Assembly: GCF_010389155.1 (NCBI RefSeq)
Contig: NC_057763.1
Coordinates: 45,800,645 to 45,864,644 of the forward strand
Reading direction: 5' to 3'
Length of the DNA: 64,000 nucleotides
Source of the DNA: Erigeron canadensis
Taxonomy: Eukaryota; Streptophyta; Magnoliopsida; Asterales; Asteraceae
Position numbers and translations under genes: made by a program. Position 1 is the first letter of the stretch; each line of letters opens with the position of its first letter. Under the pieces are notes generated by a model, which was given only the letters and a program-made list of their open reading frames with translations, was not told where the DNA came from and ran no database searches. Below are positions 33,966 to 45,986 of the stretch, in pieces.

Positions 33966-34301
33966 GGGGGTGTTTGTTAAGAGGGGATCATAAAAAATGG
34001 AAATAGTGAGAAAGAGAATGAGTATTTGGAAAGAGAATGGATTCCGTTGTTTGATACCCACAGAGAATGAATATATATATAAAAAATAAAATTTTAAATA
34101 TTAATACATTTATTACATATAACATCTTAAAAATAAAAAAAAATAAAAAATTTTCCATTCTCACGTATTCTCTACAATTTGTAGAGAATGTAATTGATTC
34201 TCCTTTCTCCTTTCTCATTCCCTTTCTTCGTCGCAAATATACAAGAAAATTTTTTCCCATTCTCTTTCTCCCCTTTCCATTCTATCGTACCAAATACCCC
34301 C
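33966..34301. mobile_element. PIF/Harbinger-type MITE
   Basis: Ends GGGGGTGTTTG and CAAATACCCCC (10 of 11 inverted matches) with TAA on both sides (33963-33965, 34302-34304), the 3-bp target-site duplication of this superfamily. 336 bp, non-coding, subterminal GAGAATG/CATTCTC repeats. Confidence 0.75.
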
Positions 34302-34819
34302 TAAGTGAAATATGATATCGAAAGATAAATAATTGTAATTCTAACTTTGGGCACAAAAATGAATCATACTACTATAAAAGTTTTACGAAATGATTATAAA
34401 CGCTGACCCAAATCGAGTTTGGACCGGATTAACTAAAATGGGCTGTGGAGAGATTACAAATGTTATTTCTGAGCCAAGGCCCAAATGATTAATAAAAATC
34501 TTTCGAGGAGCCCACACCTTATGAAATGTAAAAATCCGAGGGATATTCGATCAGTGTTTTTTGTAAATTTTCCCCACTTTCCTAGTTATAAGCAGTTTTA
34601 AAGGTTTTCAACTTTTGTATCAAAATTATCAAATAAACTGTCATATTCATTTAGGCGGGAAAAACCTTTGGCCACACCAGGTTTTGATAAATATATTGTG
34701 AACATCCTATTATAGTTGCTAAAAGTTATGGGTAAGATGGCTAAGAAGAAATGAAGTTGATGACCAACATTTGGTAGACAAGTAACTTTACCAAAAATCC
34801 AAAATTTAACCATTAGTAT
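34302..34819. other. spacer between MITEs
   Basis: No gene seen; the minus-strand frame at 34598-34873 runs into the neighbouring MITE and has no recognisable domain. Confidence 0.4.
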
Positions 34820-35174
34820 GGGGTGTTTGGTACGATGAAATGGAAAAAAGAGATAAGGAATGAGAAAACTCACCTTGTTTGGTTCTACCGGATGATAGAA
34901 TAGTTAATGGAGAAGTGAAAATAGTTTACATTATCTCAATTCTTTACAAATTATAGAGAATGAGTGAATATGAAAAAAAAAAGTTTTTCTTTTGATTATG
35001 TCATATGTGTTAATTTAAAATATTAATTAAAATTGTGTATTTCTCTTATATTAATTATCTGTTTGTATCAAACGACAGATTTTATTATCTTTTCAAAAAT
35101 ACTCAATATTTTCCCACTATTTTCATTAAGTATTAAATTAGCATTCCTTATGATTCTCTTTTACTAAACACCCC
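34820..35174. mobile_element. second PIF/Harbinger-like MITE
   Basis: Ends GGGGTGTTTGGTA and TACTAAACACCCC; 355 bp, related in ends and subterminal GAGAATGAG sequence to the MITE at 33966. The flanking triplets (TAT, TTA) do not match exactly. Confidence 0.6.
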
Positions 35175-35287
35175 TTAAATGTAATACCAATAAAACATTA
35201 CCAATAACTGTTGGATAAACCTGGATACTCATCTATATAAGGATATTATGAAGTCCTTAAATGATGTTAATAAACAATGATAACATA

Positions 35288-35547
35288 TTCTTCGTCCGCC
35301 CTACTAGAATTGTCACATTTTGAATATTCAAAGTCTTTATTTTGTAACTTTTAACCTCAAATAAATTCTTTTGTATTATATAATAGTTGATAAAAATTAT
35401 ACCCAATGAAAATATATCTTAAACTTAATCAATCCATGTAACTTTCATCAAGTATTATATAATACAATGAAAAGATATTAAAGGTCGAAGTAAAAGAATA
35501 AAAACTTTAATACTTAAAACATGACTTTTTTAATGAGACGGATGGAA
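35288..35547. mobile_element. Stowaway/mariner-like MITE
   Basis: Inverted ends TTCTTCGTCCGCCC and GAGACGGATGGAA flanked by TA on each side; 260 bp, AT-rich. The CCGTC-type terminus with TA duplication is the Stowaway pattern. Confidence 0.6.
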
Positions 35548-36491
35548 TATTGACGAAGGGGGGAAAACGAAAGACCTTTTCTGGTCCCCTGAGAATTTAG
35601 AGTAACAAAACAACAACCTCATACAATTGATTATTAATGATTTCTGTATAACCAATGGATGTTCCTATTCATTCTTGCTTCTTACATATCTGAAATAGTT
35701 CACGAATAACTATTAAATTTTAAAAATCTTTTTTTTTTTCTTTTCTTTCTATTATCAAAAGACAAACGTAATAGATCTCACAAATTCACATATGTGTTTT
35801 CAAATAATCTACCATGAGATTTTCACTCATGAGTCATGACATATAAATTGACAGGCTTGTATAATAGCCTGTACAAATCTCAAAGATCATAATTTTTCTA
35901 ACGTTTTTAGCCCATACAAAAATATATACTTTGAAATTATAGATATAATAGATATTTATATCTTTTTCAAAATGTGTACATGAGGATATATATTTGATAA
36001 AAGATATTAGTTGGTGGGCGAGTGGTACCGTCCATCCTTCATAAACCCAGTCCATGAACACTAATTGCGTGTTTAGAAGGAATGAAATATATCAAAGATA
36101 GAATTTAAAGGGATAAAATTTGACGGAATATTTTTAATTTTTGAAAATTCAAATGGCATAAGGATTGAAATTTCTTATCCCATCCCAAGGAATAAAGATT
36201 CATTCAAATGATGAAATGTTTACATTCCAATGAAATCTCATTCATCAATCTTTTAACAACTAAACACATTAAAGAATGAGATTAAATTACAATTCTATCG
36301 GATTTCATCAAAATATGTGTGAACCAAACGCGACCCAAAAATATATCAATCCCACCTATAGATAACCAATATATGTGTGAAGTATACATTGATACTTAGT
36401 ATCTATATTATATATAGTTTAAGTTATAAAAACAAAATGCTTAAATTCATGAGGTCATAACCAGCAACTTCAAATGTTACTATAATATTAA
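35548..36491. other. gene-free stretch with a possible MITE
   Basis: About 36066-36333 has GCGTGTTTAG on the left and CCAAACGC on the right, which may be inverted ends of a further MITE, but no TSD is clear. Otherwise nothing. Confidence 0.35.
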
Positions 36492-37101
36492 CTAGAAAAT
36501 TTTGGACCCGTGTTGCGAGCCTCAGTTGTCTTATTGAAATGGGTGTGTTATTTTTGGTGGATTTGCATTGAACCTTCAATCACTTATTAATTAAAAATTA
36601 TTCTGTCATATATATGTTTGTTTAAAAGTGTGCAATATATCAAAAAAGTAATTCGTAGTGGAAATCAGAATGGAAGATGATATAGCAAAACATTAATATA
36701 TTAGTTGAGAATTTTAGCGGGTCCAATGTAGCAAAATGCAAATAGTAGTTTGGGGTGTGCCACAAAAAGTTTGGATGACTCAAAAGGAAAATAGTGTCAA
36801 AAAAAAATCAAAAAGTAACCCGTAGTAGAAAATCCTAAAGGGATGCGATTTAGAAAAGTTTGAATAGTGGTACGAGGTGTGACATCAACGAAAAGCAACT
36901 CGCCACGTAGGCGAGTTATTATTTACAAAAAAGAGAAAAAACTTAAACGGGATCCGATATGACAAAATCCGAATAATGATACGGGATGTAAAATCAACCA
37001 TTGATCCGGTGACACATCGATGAGGATTGATTGGGACACACGGCGGAAGATTAAAGGGCATGGCACTGTTCATAGTCATGCCCTTTAATATATACTAGAG
37101 A
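36492..37101 (-). mobile_element. small non-autonomous Helitron
   Basis: On the minus strand it starts TCTCTAGTATATATTAAAGG and ends in CGCAACACGGG, then CTAG before T at 36492. 610 bp without coding capacity. The base before the start is C rather than A, so the 5' boundary may be off by a few bases. Confidence 0.65.
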
Positions 37102-38448
37102 GTTTAGTGTCGGCCGTTGGGCGGCAACAATGGTATATTTTGTTTGTTAGTTGGATGTCTTTGGTGCGCAAAAAACTTTGTTGATGGTCAGAATGTGTGT
37201 TTAATAGCATATAAAATATTTAAAGTACTATCTTCCTTTCGTATATTCTATTTTAGAAATCTATATGTTCAGGTCCAGAGAAAAAAATACAAAAGTCAAA
37301 TGTAGAAAATGTATGGTGAACATATGTTAAAAAAGATACTGAAAAAGTACATAATAAAACAAAATAATACAAAAAATAGGGAAAAAAAAAAAGAATAAAA
37401 TCAAATAAACAAAAAAAACAAAACAAAAATAGTATAGAAAAAAGTTATAAAAAAAGCCAAATGGTAAAAATAAAAAACATAAAAAACAATTGGTAAAAAA
37501 ATACAAAGAAATATAATACAACCAAAAAATATACAAAAAAATAAGGGAATAAATACAAATACAAAAGCAAAATAAAAATTACTCATAAAAAATAATGTTA
37601 AATATTGAAACAATATAAAAACACAAATGCAATAAAATATAAAAAGATTATATAAAAACCAAAAAAACACAAAAGATAACATAATAGATAAAAATAAAAA
37701 TTTCCAAGAGAAAAAAAAGAAACCAAAAGAAAAATAAAGGTTGAAAAAGCAATGACATAAAAGTAAAGGGGGCAAAAAGAAAGGGTATAAAACTAGAGGG
37801 GGCAAATTACAAATCTTAACATAATATATTTAAACCTAAAAATAAACTTGGGGGTGGGGAGGCTCAAACCTGAGCCTCTCTCCCAGAGTTGTTTTATATT
37901 TGTTGTTTTTGGTATTTATATTAAAAGATCAGATAAAGATAAAAGGACACTGTTCATTAGCACCACCGTATATTACAATAACGATAAGATGTTTATGAAT
38001 TAAAACAATTCATTATTTATATATACTTTTTCATTTTTAAACTACTAACATTTCAAACCTAAGTAATACCTGGATAGATTAAAAATACATATTTATATTT
38101 TGGTCATGAATATATATATATATATATATATATAATGATTCATATATTTAGATACATAAAGGATATATATATATAATGAAGAATAAGGAAAAGAAAAAAT
38201 AAGCAAAATCATAATATAATCATGAAACCATGAAAAATTAATTAATTGAGTCAACTTTATCATATTGATAGGAAAATATATATAATTTAAGAATATGCAT
38301 AAAAATATTTATAAACTAATATGGTAAGATTTAAAAAAAATAAAAATAAATTAAGTAATCTACTTTAATAATATAATGATGTCATAATTTATTTAACTGA
38401 AAATAAAAAAAATTTTAAAAAAGATTTTGGAGTTGTCATAGAAGATAC
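37102..38448. other. gene-free stretch with an A-rich block
   Basis: About 37320-37800 is strongly A-rich on the plus strand with very little C or T; the minus-strand frames there are Phe/Leu/Tyr strings from composition. At 37855-37885 GAGGCTCAAACCTGAGCCTC is a perfect 20-base palindrome with a B-box-like core, possibly a SINE relic. (TA)n at 38108-38134. Confidence 0.5.
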
Positions 38449-38878
38449 TAGTGCTCAAGCCCGTCCAATGGACGGGTCATCTCAAAATATTTTAATCAAA
38501 GCTACAAAATTGGAATTCAAGTAAGGTGGGAGAATATGATGTGTTTAGAATCCGGGTTTTAAACTTCAGGTCCGCGTGTTTCGTAACAATTTTTCTTAAT
38601 CTTTATTTAATTAATAACAACTAATTACATGTGGTTGGTTTGAGAGTGTAAAGGGGTTTGAAGAAATCTGACTTATTTGAAAGTTTGTTGTTTTGGGTCA
38701 TTAACCAAACCAAAAACCTAATTACTTCATCATGACAACATTATGAAATCCAATTACCCAAATTATGACATATTTGCAGAAAGTACATACCAATACAACA
38801 TGTTTACCCAAAAGACTTCATCAAGAGCCATGATAGTCAAATGGATTATCTACCAAATTTACCCAAGTTACCAAAATA

Positions 38879-39085
38879 TGTGGCACGTACAAAAAAGGTA
38901 TGTGACACATTTTAGGTTCTGTTCGGATTTGGGTCATTTGTGTGACACATACACTATGGATGTGACACATGGAAACTGAAAGTCAGAATATGTGGCATAT
39001 GCAATTTCGCATGTGGCACATATTTGCTTATGTTATGATTTTAACTCAAAAATGTGTCACATGCATGTAAGCATGTGGCACACCT
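38879..39085. repeat. cluster of ATGTGNCACAT-like inverted motifs
   Basis: At least eight matches to ATGTG(G/A/T)CACAT or close variants lie within about 200 bases, some perfect inverted repeats (ATGTGTCACAT). Spacing is irregular. It looks like a subterminal binding-site cluster, but its function is unknown. Confidence 0.7.
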
Positions 39086-39408
39086 GAGTAAAAAATAAAA
39101 TAAAATAAAATTAGCTTTTATATTATTATAAATGGAGTTTGGTCGTTACATTTTTTTTTATATCATTTTTCAAATACTCCGTATCATTTTTTGCATATAT
39201 GTTTATAATTGTTCTTGACAACAAATGCTCCTCAATATATATATAATTTATAACAATATGATAAATTGTTGGTTTTGGTTTTTCTTTGATTTTCTTGCTT
39301 TTTATTCGAACATACTGAAGCCAATGTCTAATGTCTATATTAAGCATTATAATAATCGTGAAGGCGACAAAATCTCTAGAACCAATTCAACAACCTAATC
39401 AACGCGAA

Positions 39409-39707
39409 AACTAAAGAAGGAAACATATGAAAATTAACTTCATAAAAATATTGAATTTAGTTAATCCCTGTTTTTCAACTTTTGTTAAATAAAGAATTTG
39501 TAGTTTGTTATATCTAAACACAAACAACAATTTTAAACTATAATTAACAAAACTAAAGAAGGAAACATATGAAAATTAACTTTATATAAATATTGAATCT
39601 AGTTAACTTTTTATTTTTCAACTTTAGTTAAATAATAAAATTTATAGTTTGTTATATCTATACTTAAGACAAACACAAACTACAATTCTAGACTATAATT
39701 ATGAAAA
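39409..39707. repeat. 142-bp tandem duplication
   Basis: AACTAAAGAAGGAAACATAT at 39409 recurs at 39551; both copies pass through TTTCAACTTT and TAGTTTGTTATATCTA. A third start occurs at 39708. It lies within the minus-strand Helitron. Confidence 0.85.
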
Positions 39708-40430
39708 ACTAAAGAAAAATATATAACTTTTGAAAAGTTATATATTTAGGTTGTTACACTCTGAAACAGTCCATACATGCACAACACGGGAGTCGTAGAT
39801 GATGATTAACATGTGTTGACAAATGATCTTCAAGATGAACTATGTGGTTTTATTTTTGGTTGTTGAAGAATAAGTCATGATGAACCTATAATGGACAACA
39901 AACTAAATCAATAGAGATAATAATAACAATAACATAAGAATTTTAAGTTAAATAATAATAATGATTAAATATGAACAAAGTATATAAAAAAACTACTGGT
40001 AGTCGACTTCTTGATAGACGATTATTTTTGGTTTTGGTCGTAGGTTTTTGTTTTTGGTTGAGGATATGTGATGGTTTATTCCTAGGTTGTATACATATGT
40101 AAAATAATTTTTGGGAGACTTTTAAAGATAAAGATTTTTTTATTAATAATAAGGTCGGCCTATAGATTTAATAATTAAAAAAAAAATAAAAATAAGAAGA
40201 TTAATGAAGATGGATAATTAGGCTAAATGAGGAGGACTAGGGTGTCAAATGTATCCCAACCCCCACTTTTAGTTATATTATATTATAGATTTTAATAAAA
40301 GGATAATGCAATCACAATTTTATTTTATTTAATATAGAGATAGAGATGGAGATTTTGTGAAAACTTTCTTAAAACTACTTTCAATGTATTAACCATATAT
40401 ATAAAAACTTTCATACACTTGTATGTAAAA

Positions 40431-40630
40431 CTAGTTCAGTAGTACGAACATAATACCCGCGCATTGCGGCGGAATTTTGTTTTAAGAATAAGATAGATTC
40501 AGAGGTAGTTTAGTCCAACTGTAGAGGTGGGTATAGAAAGATGTATTAAGGTAAGGGGCATTTTAGACTTATCAGGTTTTTAATGACTTAAAGCTAATTT
40601 GCTTTATAAGGGAGTCATATATGGTAATAG
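40431..40630 (-). mobile_element. small Helitron, 3' end clear
   Basis: On the minus strand the 3' end has CCGCCGCAATGCGCGGG, then CTAG at 40431 before T. The 5' end is placed at about 40630 from CTCCCTTATAAAG-type sequence and is uncertain. Confidence 0.5.
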
Positions 40631-41696
40631 TTTAGCATATTTGAATACTTAACTGATATCTTTTTATTGAATTGAAGTTCTTTCTTTTTCTATATAAATC
40701 ACTTTGTGTTATAAAAAAATTGTTATTTTTATGAGATAGGTGACTTTTAATTGGAAATTTTACACTATTTGTTTGTAATGTTTAAAAGCCCTTTTTTTTT
40801 AGCTGAACCAATTAAGCGGTCGAGAAGGATTGGATTGGATTGTGTTAAATCGACCGGTACAATCGGGTTAGCTAAAAACATAAAACTATACATATATTTT
40901 ATACACCCCTCATCATTTTAACAAAAAATAACTTCTAATTTATACGTACACTCATTAAAATGAACAAACTAACGCTTATTTTTAATAATACAAAGAATAT
41001 ATATAGACAAGGTTAAAGAACTCATGAATTTGAATTTTACAATTTCATTTTAAGATATACAAATTCGATTTATAGGCTTGGAAAACTTGCGCTGACCATA
41101 TGGCGATTATATTACCAAGATGCTTATAACTAAAACCTACTAAGTCGAACAATTTTTTTTAGCTTTTTTCCAAATTAACATATTATATTTTGTATATAGC
41201 TTTGAAGCTAGAGATCGTACATGCATGATGTTTAAAAATATATGTAAATTTCCGTTAGGACACCCTACAAAAAGAGACCATGAGCGGCTTTGCCGAAAGT
41301 CAACTTTGATTTTTAACTCTCTAAAATCTACATATATAAGGGGGTGGGAGCCGAAAGGTTCAACCCTCTCATCTCCCTTCAAATAACCAATCAAATTACT
41401 CCACCTAATTTCAACCCTCCAATTTTTTTTTTAACCTTTTTTAGTGGCAACCGAAACTTTCAACCTTTTTTATAAAATTTTCATTATTTATCTTTGACAT
41501 TAATAATTTTACATTTTAAACCCTTCAAAAATATAGTCACCAAATTATAGTAAAAACTAACAAAACAATTTATATAATAAGTTCGTTACACAAATATTAA
41601 AATACGATAATACTTCTAAAAGTCACAATTCCAACCATACTTCTCGGCAATAGTACGATTTCGATTGAGGACCCATTCCAACATTGCCCCCGTTGC
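40631..41696. other. gene-free stretch
   Basis: AT-rich. About 41330-41450 is CT-rich with GGTTCAACCCTC and TTTCAACC repeats; this is the 3' side of the minus-strand pseudogene and may belong to the same transposon. Confidence 0.35.
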
Positions 41697-43408
41697 TCAA
41701 TGATGCGATTTGTTGAAAAACTTGTAATCTTCGTTTTGTTGCTTCCTGTCGATTAGTTGGGTTTTTTTCTCCTTTTCCGCAATATATTTTTGATAGGCTT
41801 GTTGATGCAACAATGTGTTCTCGTCTAACATTTGAGCCTTCTTTGTCGTGTACTCTTGAACAATATCGTTGACACTTGACTTGGACAGCGTATCGCGAAC
41901 ATGTTTTTTTCCTTTTCTTGATCGATTATCAATGGGAGGCGATGGGTCTTCATTAAGATTCGGTAAAATTGGGTCATCATTGCTAGCCGACTCATATTGG
42001 CCCGATTCGGTTGACTTCCTTCGCTTGTCATCATGGTTTGAAATCTCATCTTGGACGTTTTTTTGTTCCAACCACTTAGCATGTTTTTTGACCACCTCCC
42101 AAGCACGATTATGAGTAAAAGCTTTGCCATTTTTTTTCTTAAACAACTCGCACGCTTGTTGAAGACATCAAGATCGTTACAACCGCTTTGCCAAAGACGT
42201 GTCTACAATTATAACAAAAAAAACAACTTAATCAACTTTAACAATCCAAGAATATTACAAATTAAACATTTGAGCAAATCCAACAAATTACAAAATTTAC
42301 AAAATCAATTCATATACCGCTTGGTGGTGCAATCAGTTAAACAAACCAATGCTCCACTCAATTCCCTCCATTTTGTTGTTAGAGAATAATGGGTTCAATT
42401 CTCATTACCCATGGTTTTGTTGAAATGTTCCAAAACCCGTTTCCAAAAACAACTAGCATTTTGTTCATTCCCAACTTGTTTACATGTGGAGATTTGAATC
42501 CACGCTTGCGCTAAAGCTTCCTTCTCATCCGACGACCAAGGTTGTTTCGGCGCTCTGTTTTTGTATCTTCGCTTTGGAACACCAACGTCTTGTTCTTGAA
42601 CCTCTTGAACTTCATCGTCTACACAACAACAATACAAATTCGTTAATATATATATTCGACAGTATCATTTTTATATATCAAAATTTATCATTTCCAATCA
42701 ACAACAAATTCTATATCTTTATCAATTCAATTCTATATCTATATCTATTCGGCTATATCTATATCTATCACAGTAGACACATGACCTAAATAGTTTTTAA
42801 CCTATATCAATTTTATATCTATATATATTCGGCTATATCTATATCAACAACAGATTCTATGTCAATTTTATATCTATATCTATCACAGTAGCCACACCTC
42901 AATTCATGTATCAAACATTCGGCTATCAATTCATGTATCAATTCCTTTAACCGATTCATGTATCAAACATATATCAATTCAAATCACGAAAACAGTGGGT
43001 ATTACCTAGTGGTTGCTCCATTTGCATTTCGGGCACGACATCTTGATCGTGTTCCATTTGTGAATAAGATTGATTTGGTTGAACGCAACCGTCAAACGGG
43101 TCAAACTCATTCGCACCGGGGAGGGAGTCTAGGTCATCGAGAGAATAAGATTGATTTGGTTGAGAAATAGAGTGTCGTGGTAGAGGGGTAATTGGTTCGG
43201 GTCGATAGTATTGTTGCGAGCTCGACCCACTCGCATGAAATGGATCGACTGGTACGTGATGTTGTTGTGGTCGTATCATTTGTTGTGGTTGCCGATGGTG
43301 GTGATGGTGTGATCGGACGGGTTGTTTTTGATGGCGTGCTAGACCGGGTTGAGTCCGTCCACGACCACCTTGCGTCTTTGACATTGTGCTTTTCATTCTA
43401 GGATCCAT
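41697..43408 (-). pseudogene. SANT/NAM-associated protein, PIF/Harbinger ORF1-like, broken
   Basis: Exon 1 (43408-43006) codes a His/Gln/Pro-rich, low-complexity N-terminus beginning MDPRMKSTMSK. Its phase-1 donor joins exon 2 (42618-42409), which has the trihelix/SANT-like core KQPWSSDEKEALAQAWIQ then NASCFWKRVLEHFN. The last exon (to 41697) has KKKNGKAFTHNRAWEVVKK, the NAM-associated C-terminal domain, and a Lys/Gln-rich coiled coil. Between the two domains the usual linker is mostly missing, and the frame is lost one base before the CELFKKK segment (near 42155). Such proteins in plants are often annotated as NAM-associated or glutathione S-transferase T3-like and derive from the Myb-like ORF1 of PIF/Harbinger transposons. 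Its own terminal repeats were not found. Confidence 0.65.
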
Positions 43409-44318
43409 GTTTGTGTATATATGTTGATGGTGTAGAAATGTTTGTGTTTGTGTGATGTTATATGCATATATAACAATGGAAGAACCGGTTTGGTTAATCC
43501 AAAATACGCCCATAAACTTTGAAAATGATGTAAATCTAGTCCCTAAAATGGTAAGAATTATTTACACTTACCCCCCGCCTTTCCCCTAACGTTCAGTTCA
43601 TGCAACCCTCATCCAACCTTCAGTGAGAATCGAGCTTGCCACCTCCATCTCGCTCCCCAACTCGCCGTAGTGGCGGTCGTAACCCTCGCCATCTCGCGAG
43701 CTCCATCCATCTCTCTCCTCAACTCGCTTTCGGCTCCCCCCCAAGTCGCGTTTATTACTGACTCATGGAATATTTTAATATATAAATGATTAAGTAGACT
43801 AAATAAATATAAATTTAATCAAACGTTAAAAATTGATTGGTATTTAAAAAAAATGGAGATTTTAAGGTATTGGTTTCAATACTTTGTGTGGATAAAATAT
43901 TCACAAGAATGGGGATATAAGTTTTTTCCAAAAATGAGTTTTCTTTAGAATTTGAGTTAGATGTATAAAAAATAACAATTGAGCCCTAACTTACGGTTTA
44001 AGAAAAAAAAATAAATAGAAATATTTAGAAATTGAAAAAAAACAGTTTTAAATACTCAGTAGTTTTATATATATATATATATATTTAGATTAGGGTCCGT
44101 TTCTTTTTTTAGTTATTAAGTGCTGAGTGTATTAAGTGACTGAATGTATTAAGAATGTTTGTATATATTAAGTAAAATATAAGTAACTAATGGTTATTTT
44201 ATGTTTATTAAGTAAAAAAAAAACCCATAAAATTTGACTCAATGCTTACATTCTTTAACTATTAAATTTTAAAATTTATTAATTGAAAATGAAAAAAGCC
44301 CTTAGTGATATTGTACAT
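43409..44318. other. gene-free stretch with a GC-rich block
   Basis: About 43600-43750 is rich in CTCGCC and CCATCTC repeats and stands out in GC content; it codes for nothing I recognise. The rest is AT-rich with (TA)n at 44060-44085. Confidence 0.4.
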
Positions 44319-44994
44319 TAGGGTTGAGCAAGAACCGAAAAAATCATGAAAACCGAAAAAACCAAAAACCAAAAATTACCGAAAACCATTGGTTTTGTTT
44401 TTGTAAAAAGCCGAAAGTTATGGTTCGGTTTTGGTTTCTAATGAAAAACCGAATCATAAAAACTGAACCAAACCAAAAATATATATTGTTTACTTTATTT
44501 TATATTTATATCATTTTATTATTAATTTTGGTAAACAGGTTAATATATTTGCATTTTTAGGTGTATATAATAATATCATTTATATGTTTAAGTGAAAATA
44601 CACAACAAGATTGATTTGCTTTAATAGTTGTATAATTAAACAATGTGTAAAACATATAAATAGTTGTACATAAAATTTGTTTGAAGTTTTTATAACTTAT
44701 TTTTATGAATTTGTTATCATTGTTGTAGTGTTATTGTTACTAATATTGTTTTGAAAATTTGTTGAAATTAATTATGGTGTAATTATAGGGTATAAGCTTA
44801 CAAACTTTTTTAAGTTCAATTTGACCTAAACCAAAAGTGGTTAAAACCGAAAAACCGAACCGAAATATACCTAAACTGAAAAAACTAAAACCAAAAAAAT
44901 GAAAACCCAATGGTTTTAGTTTTCAAAAACCGAATTATAATGGTTGAATTTTTGTTTAAAACCAAAAAAAAAAAACGAACAGTACTTACACCTA
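44319..44994. mobile_element. hAT-type MITE
   Basis: Flanks TTGTACAT (44311-44318) and ATGTACAT (44995-45002) match in 7 of 8 bases, the 8-bp TSD of hAT elements. The ends are TAGGGTTGAGC and its diverged counterpart. Subterminal regions hold many AACCGAA/TTCGGTT repeats in both orientations, as expected for hAT transposase binding sites. 676 bp, non-coding. Confidence 0.75.
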
Positions 44995-45002
44995 ATGTAC
45001 AT

Positions 45003-45986
45003 AGATAATTTGAGAAGTTTTAAGGTATTTTATGAAATGGGCCGAATAGCCCAATAACTTGGGAATTGTGAACAACTTCACTAGTACATGCAAAACGGGA
45101 AAAACACATTCTAGAACCGGGTCTATTCCTTGAAAAGATTCCAAGCAATCTAACAAACGATTTACATATTGTATACCCAAAATCCAGAAACCAGTAAATC
45201 AAAATACCATATACTCTCATTCTTTATGACTTTACTAACGCATTAAATTAAATTTCATCAAATAAATGACAATTATTAAATTAAATTCATTGATAAAATG
45301 ACAATTTTCAACAACCAACCTTATATAAAAAATAAGACTGAAATTTATTAAAAACAAAACAAAAAAATAGTCAAAAGTTCCAAAATTCCAACTACTTTTT
45401 TCCTATCAAGAGATCAAAAGGCAATATAGCGTTGTCTTGATATCCACATCTATTATCATACATGATCCTCAAGAATACAACACACAAACCAACGTGTTTT
45501 AAAATACACAAATCCAAATTTATATTTGTAAAACAAAAAACATAAATCAAAATTAAAAAAGGTCTTTAATTAATAATCAAAATAAAGAAAAAAAAAAAAC
45601 AAATATGAAAAGAAGAAGATTAATAATCAGATCAAAGGGTGGACTTCCAACCATTATTCTTGTTGTTCTTTCCTTGTTCCTTTGCAATTGTATTAATATT
45701 TTTAATATTAATATCTCACATTCATCCACATTCACATCATTATTATTATTATTTGGTTCATATTATTTTCTCTCTCAAGAAATCTTTATCTATTTTTTTC
45801 ATTCTCTCTCTACATCTTTTTGTCTTTAAATTAATCGAAATATCATAAATCGTTTGTGGGTTTTCTTAGTTATGATATTGGGTATCAAAAAGTTATAATC
45901 TTTTGCATCTGGGAGGAACCCTAGTTATATATATATTTTGGGGGCTATATATATATTTATATATATTTTTAGGGTTTCCATTATCG
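45003..45986 (+). promoter_or_regulatory. promoter and 5' leader of the RLT gene
   Basis: The region holds no gene. CT-rich stretches at 45760-45830 (TTCTCTCTCTACATC) resemble a plant initiator/leader. ATG-poor AT-rich sequence leads to the start at 45987, preceded by AGGGTTTCC. No clear TATA box was placed. Confidence 0.4.

Larger units (their letters stand above)
38449..40289 (-). mobile_element. 1.84-kb non-autonomous Helitron
   Basis: On the minus strand it starts TCTATAATATAATATAACTA after an A (40290). It ends with a strong hairpin CCCGTCC-AT-TGGACGGG, then CTTGAGCA and CTAG before T (38448). No gene inside. It holds a cluster of ATGTGNCACAT motifs and a 142-bp tandem duplication, listed separately. 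Confidence 0.75.

Noticed and set aside
34067..34315. 82-codon frame
   Set aside because: It lies within a PIF/Harbinger-type MITE with clear ends and TSD and is not coding.
37327..37805. Long minus-strand frames rich in Phe, Leu and Tyr, like membrane proteins
   Set aside because: They are produced by the A-rich composition of the plus strand; there is no start context or codon pattern.
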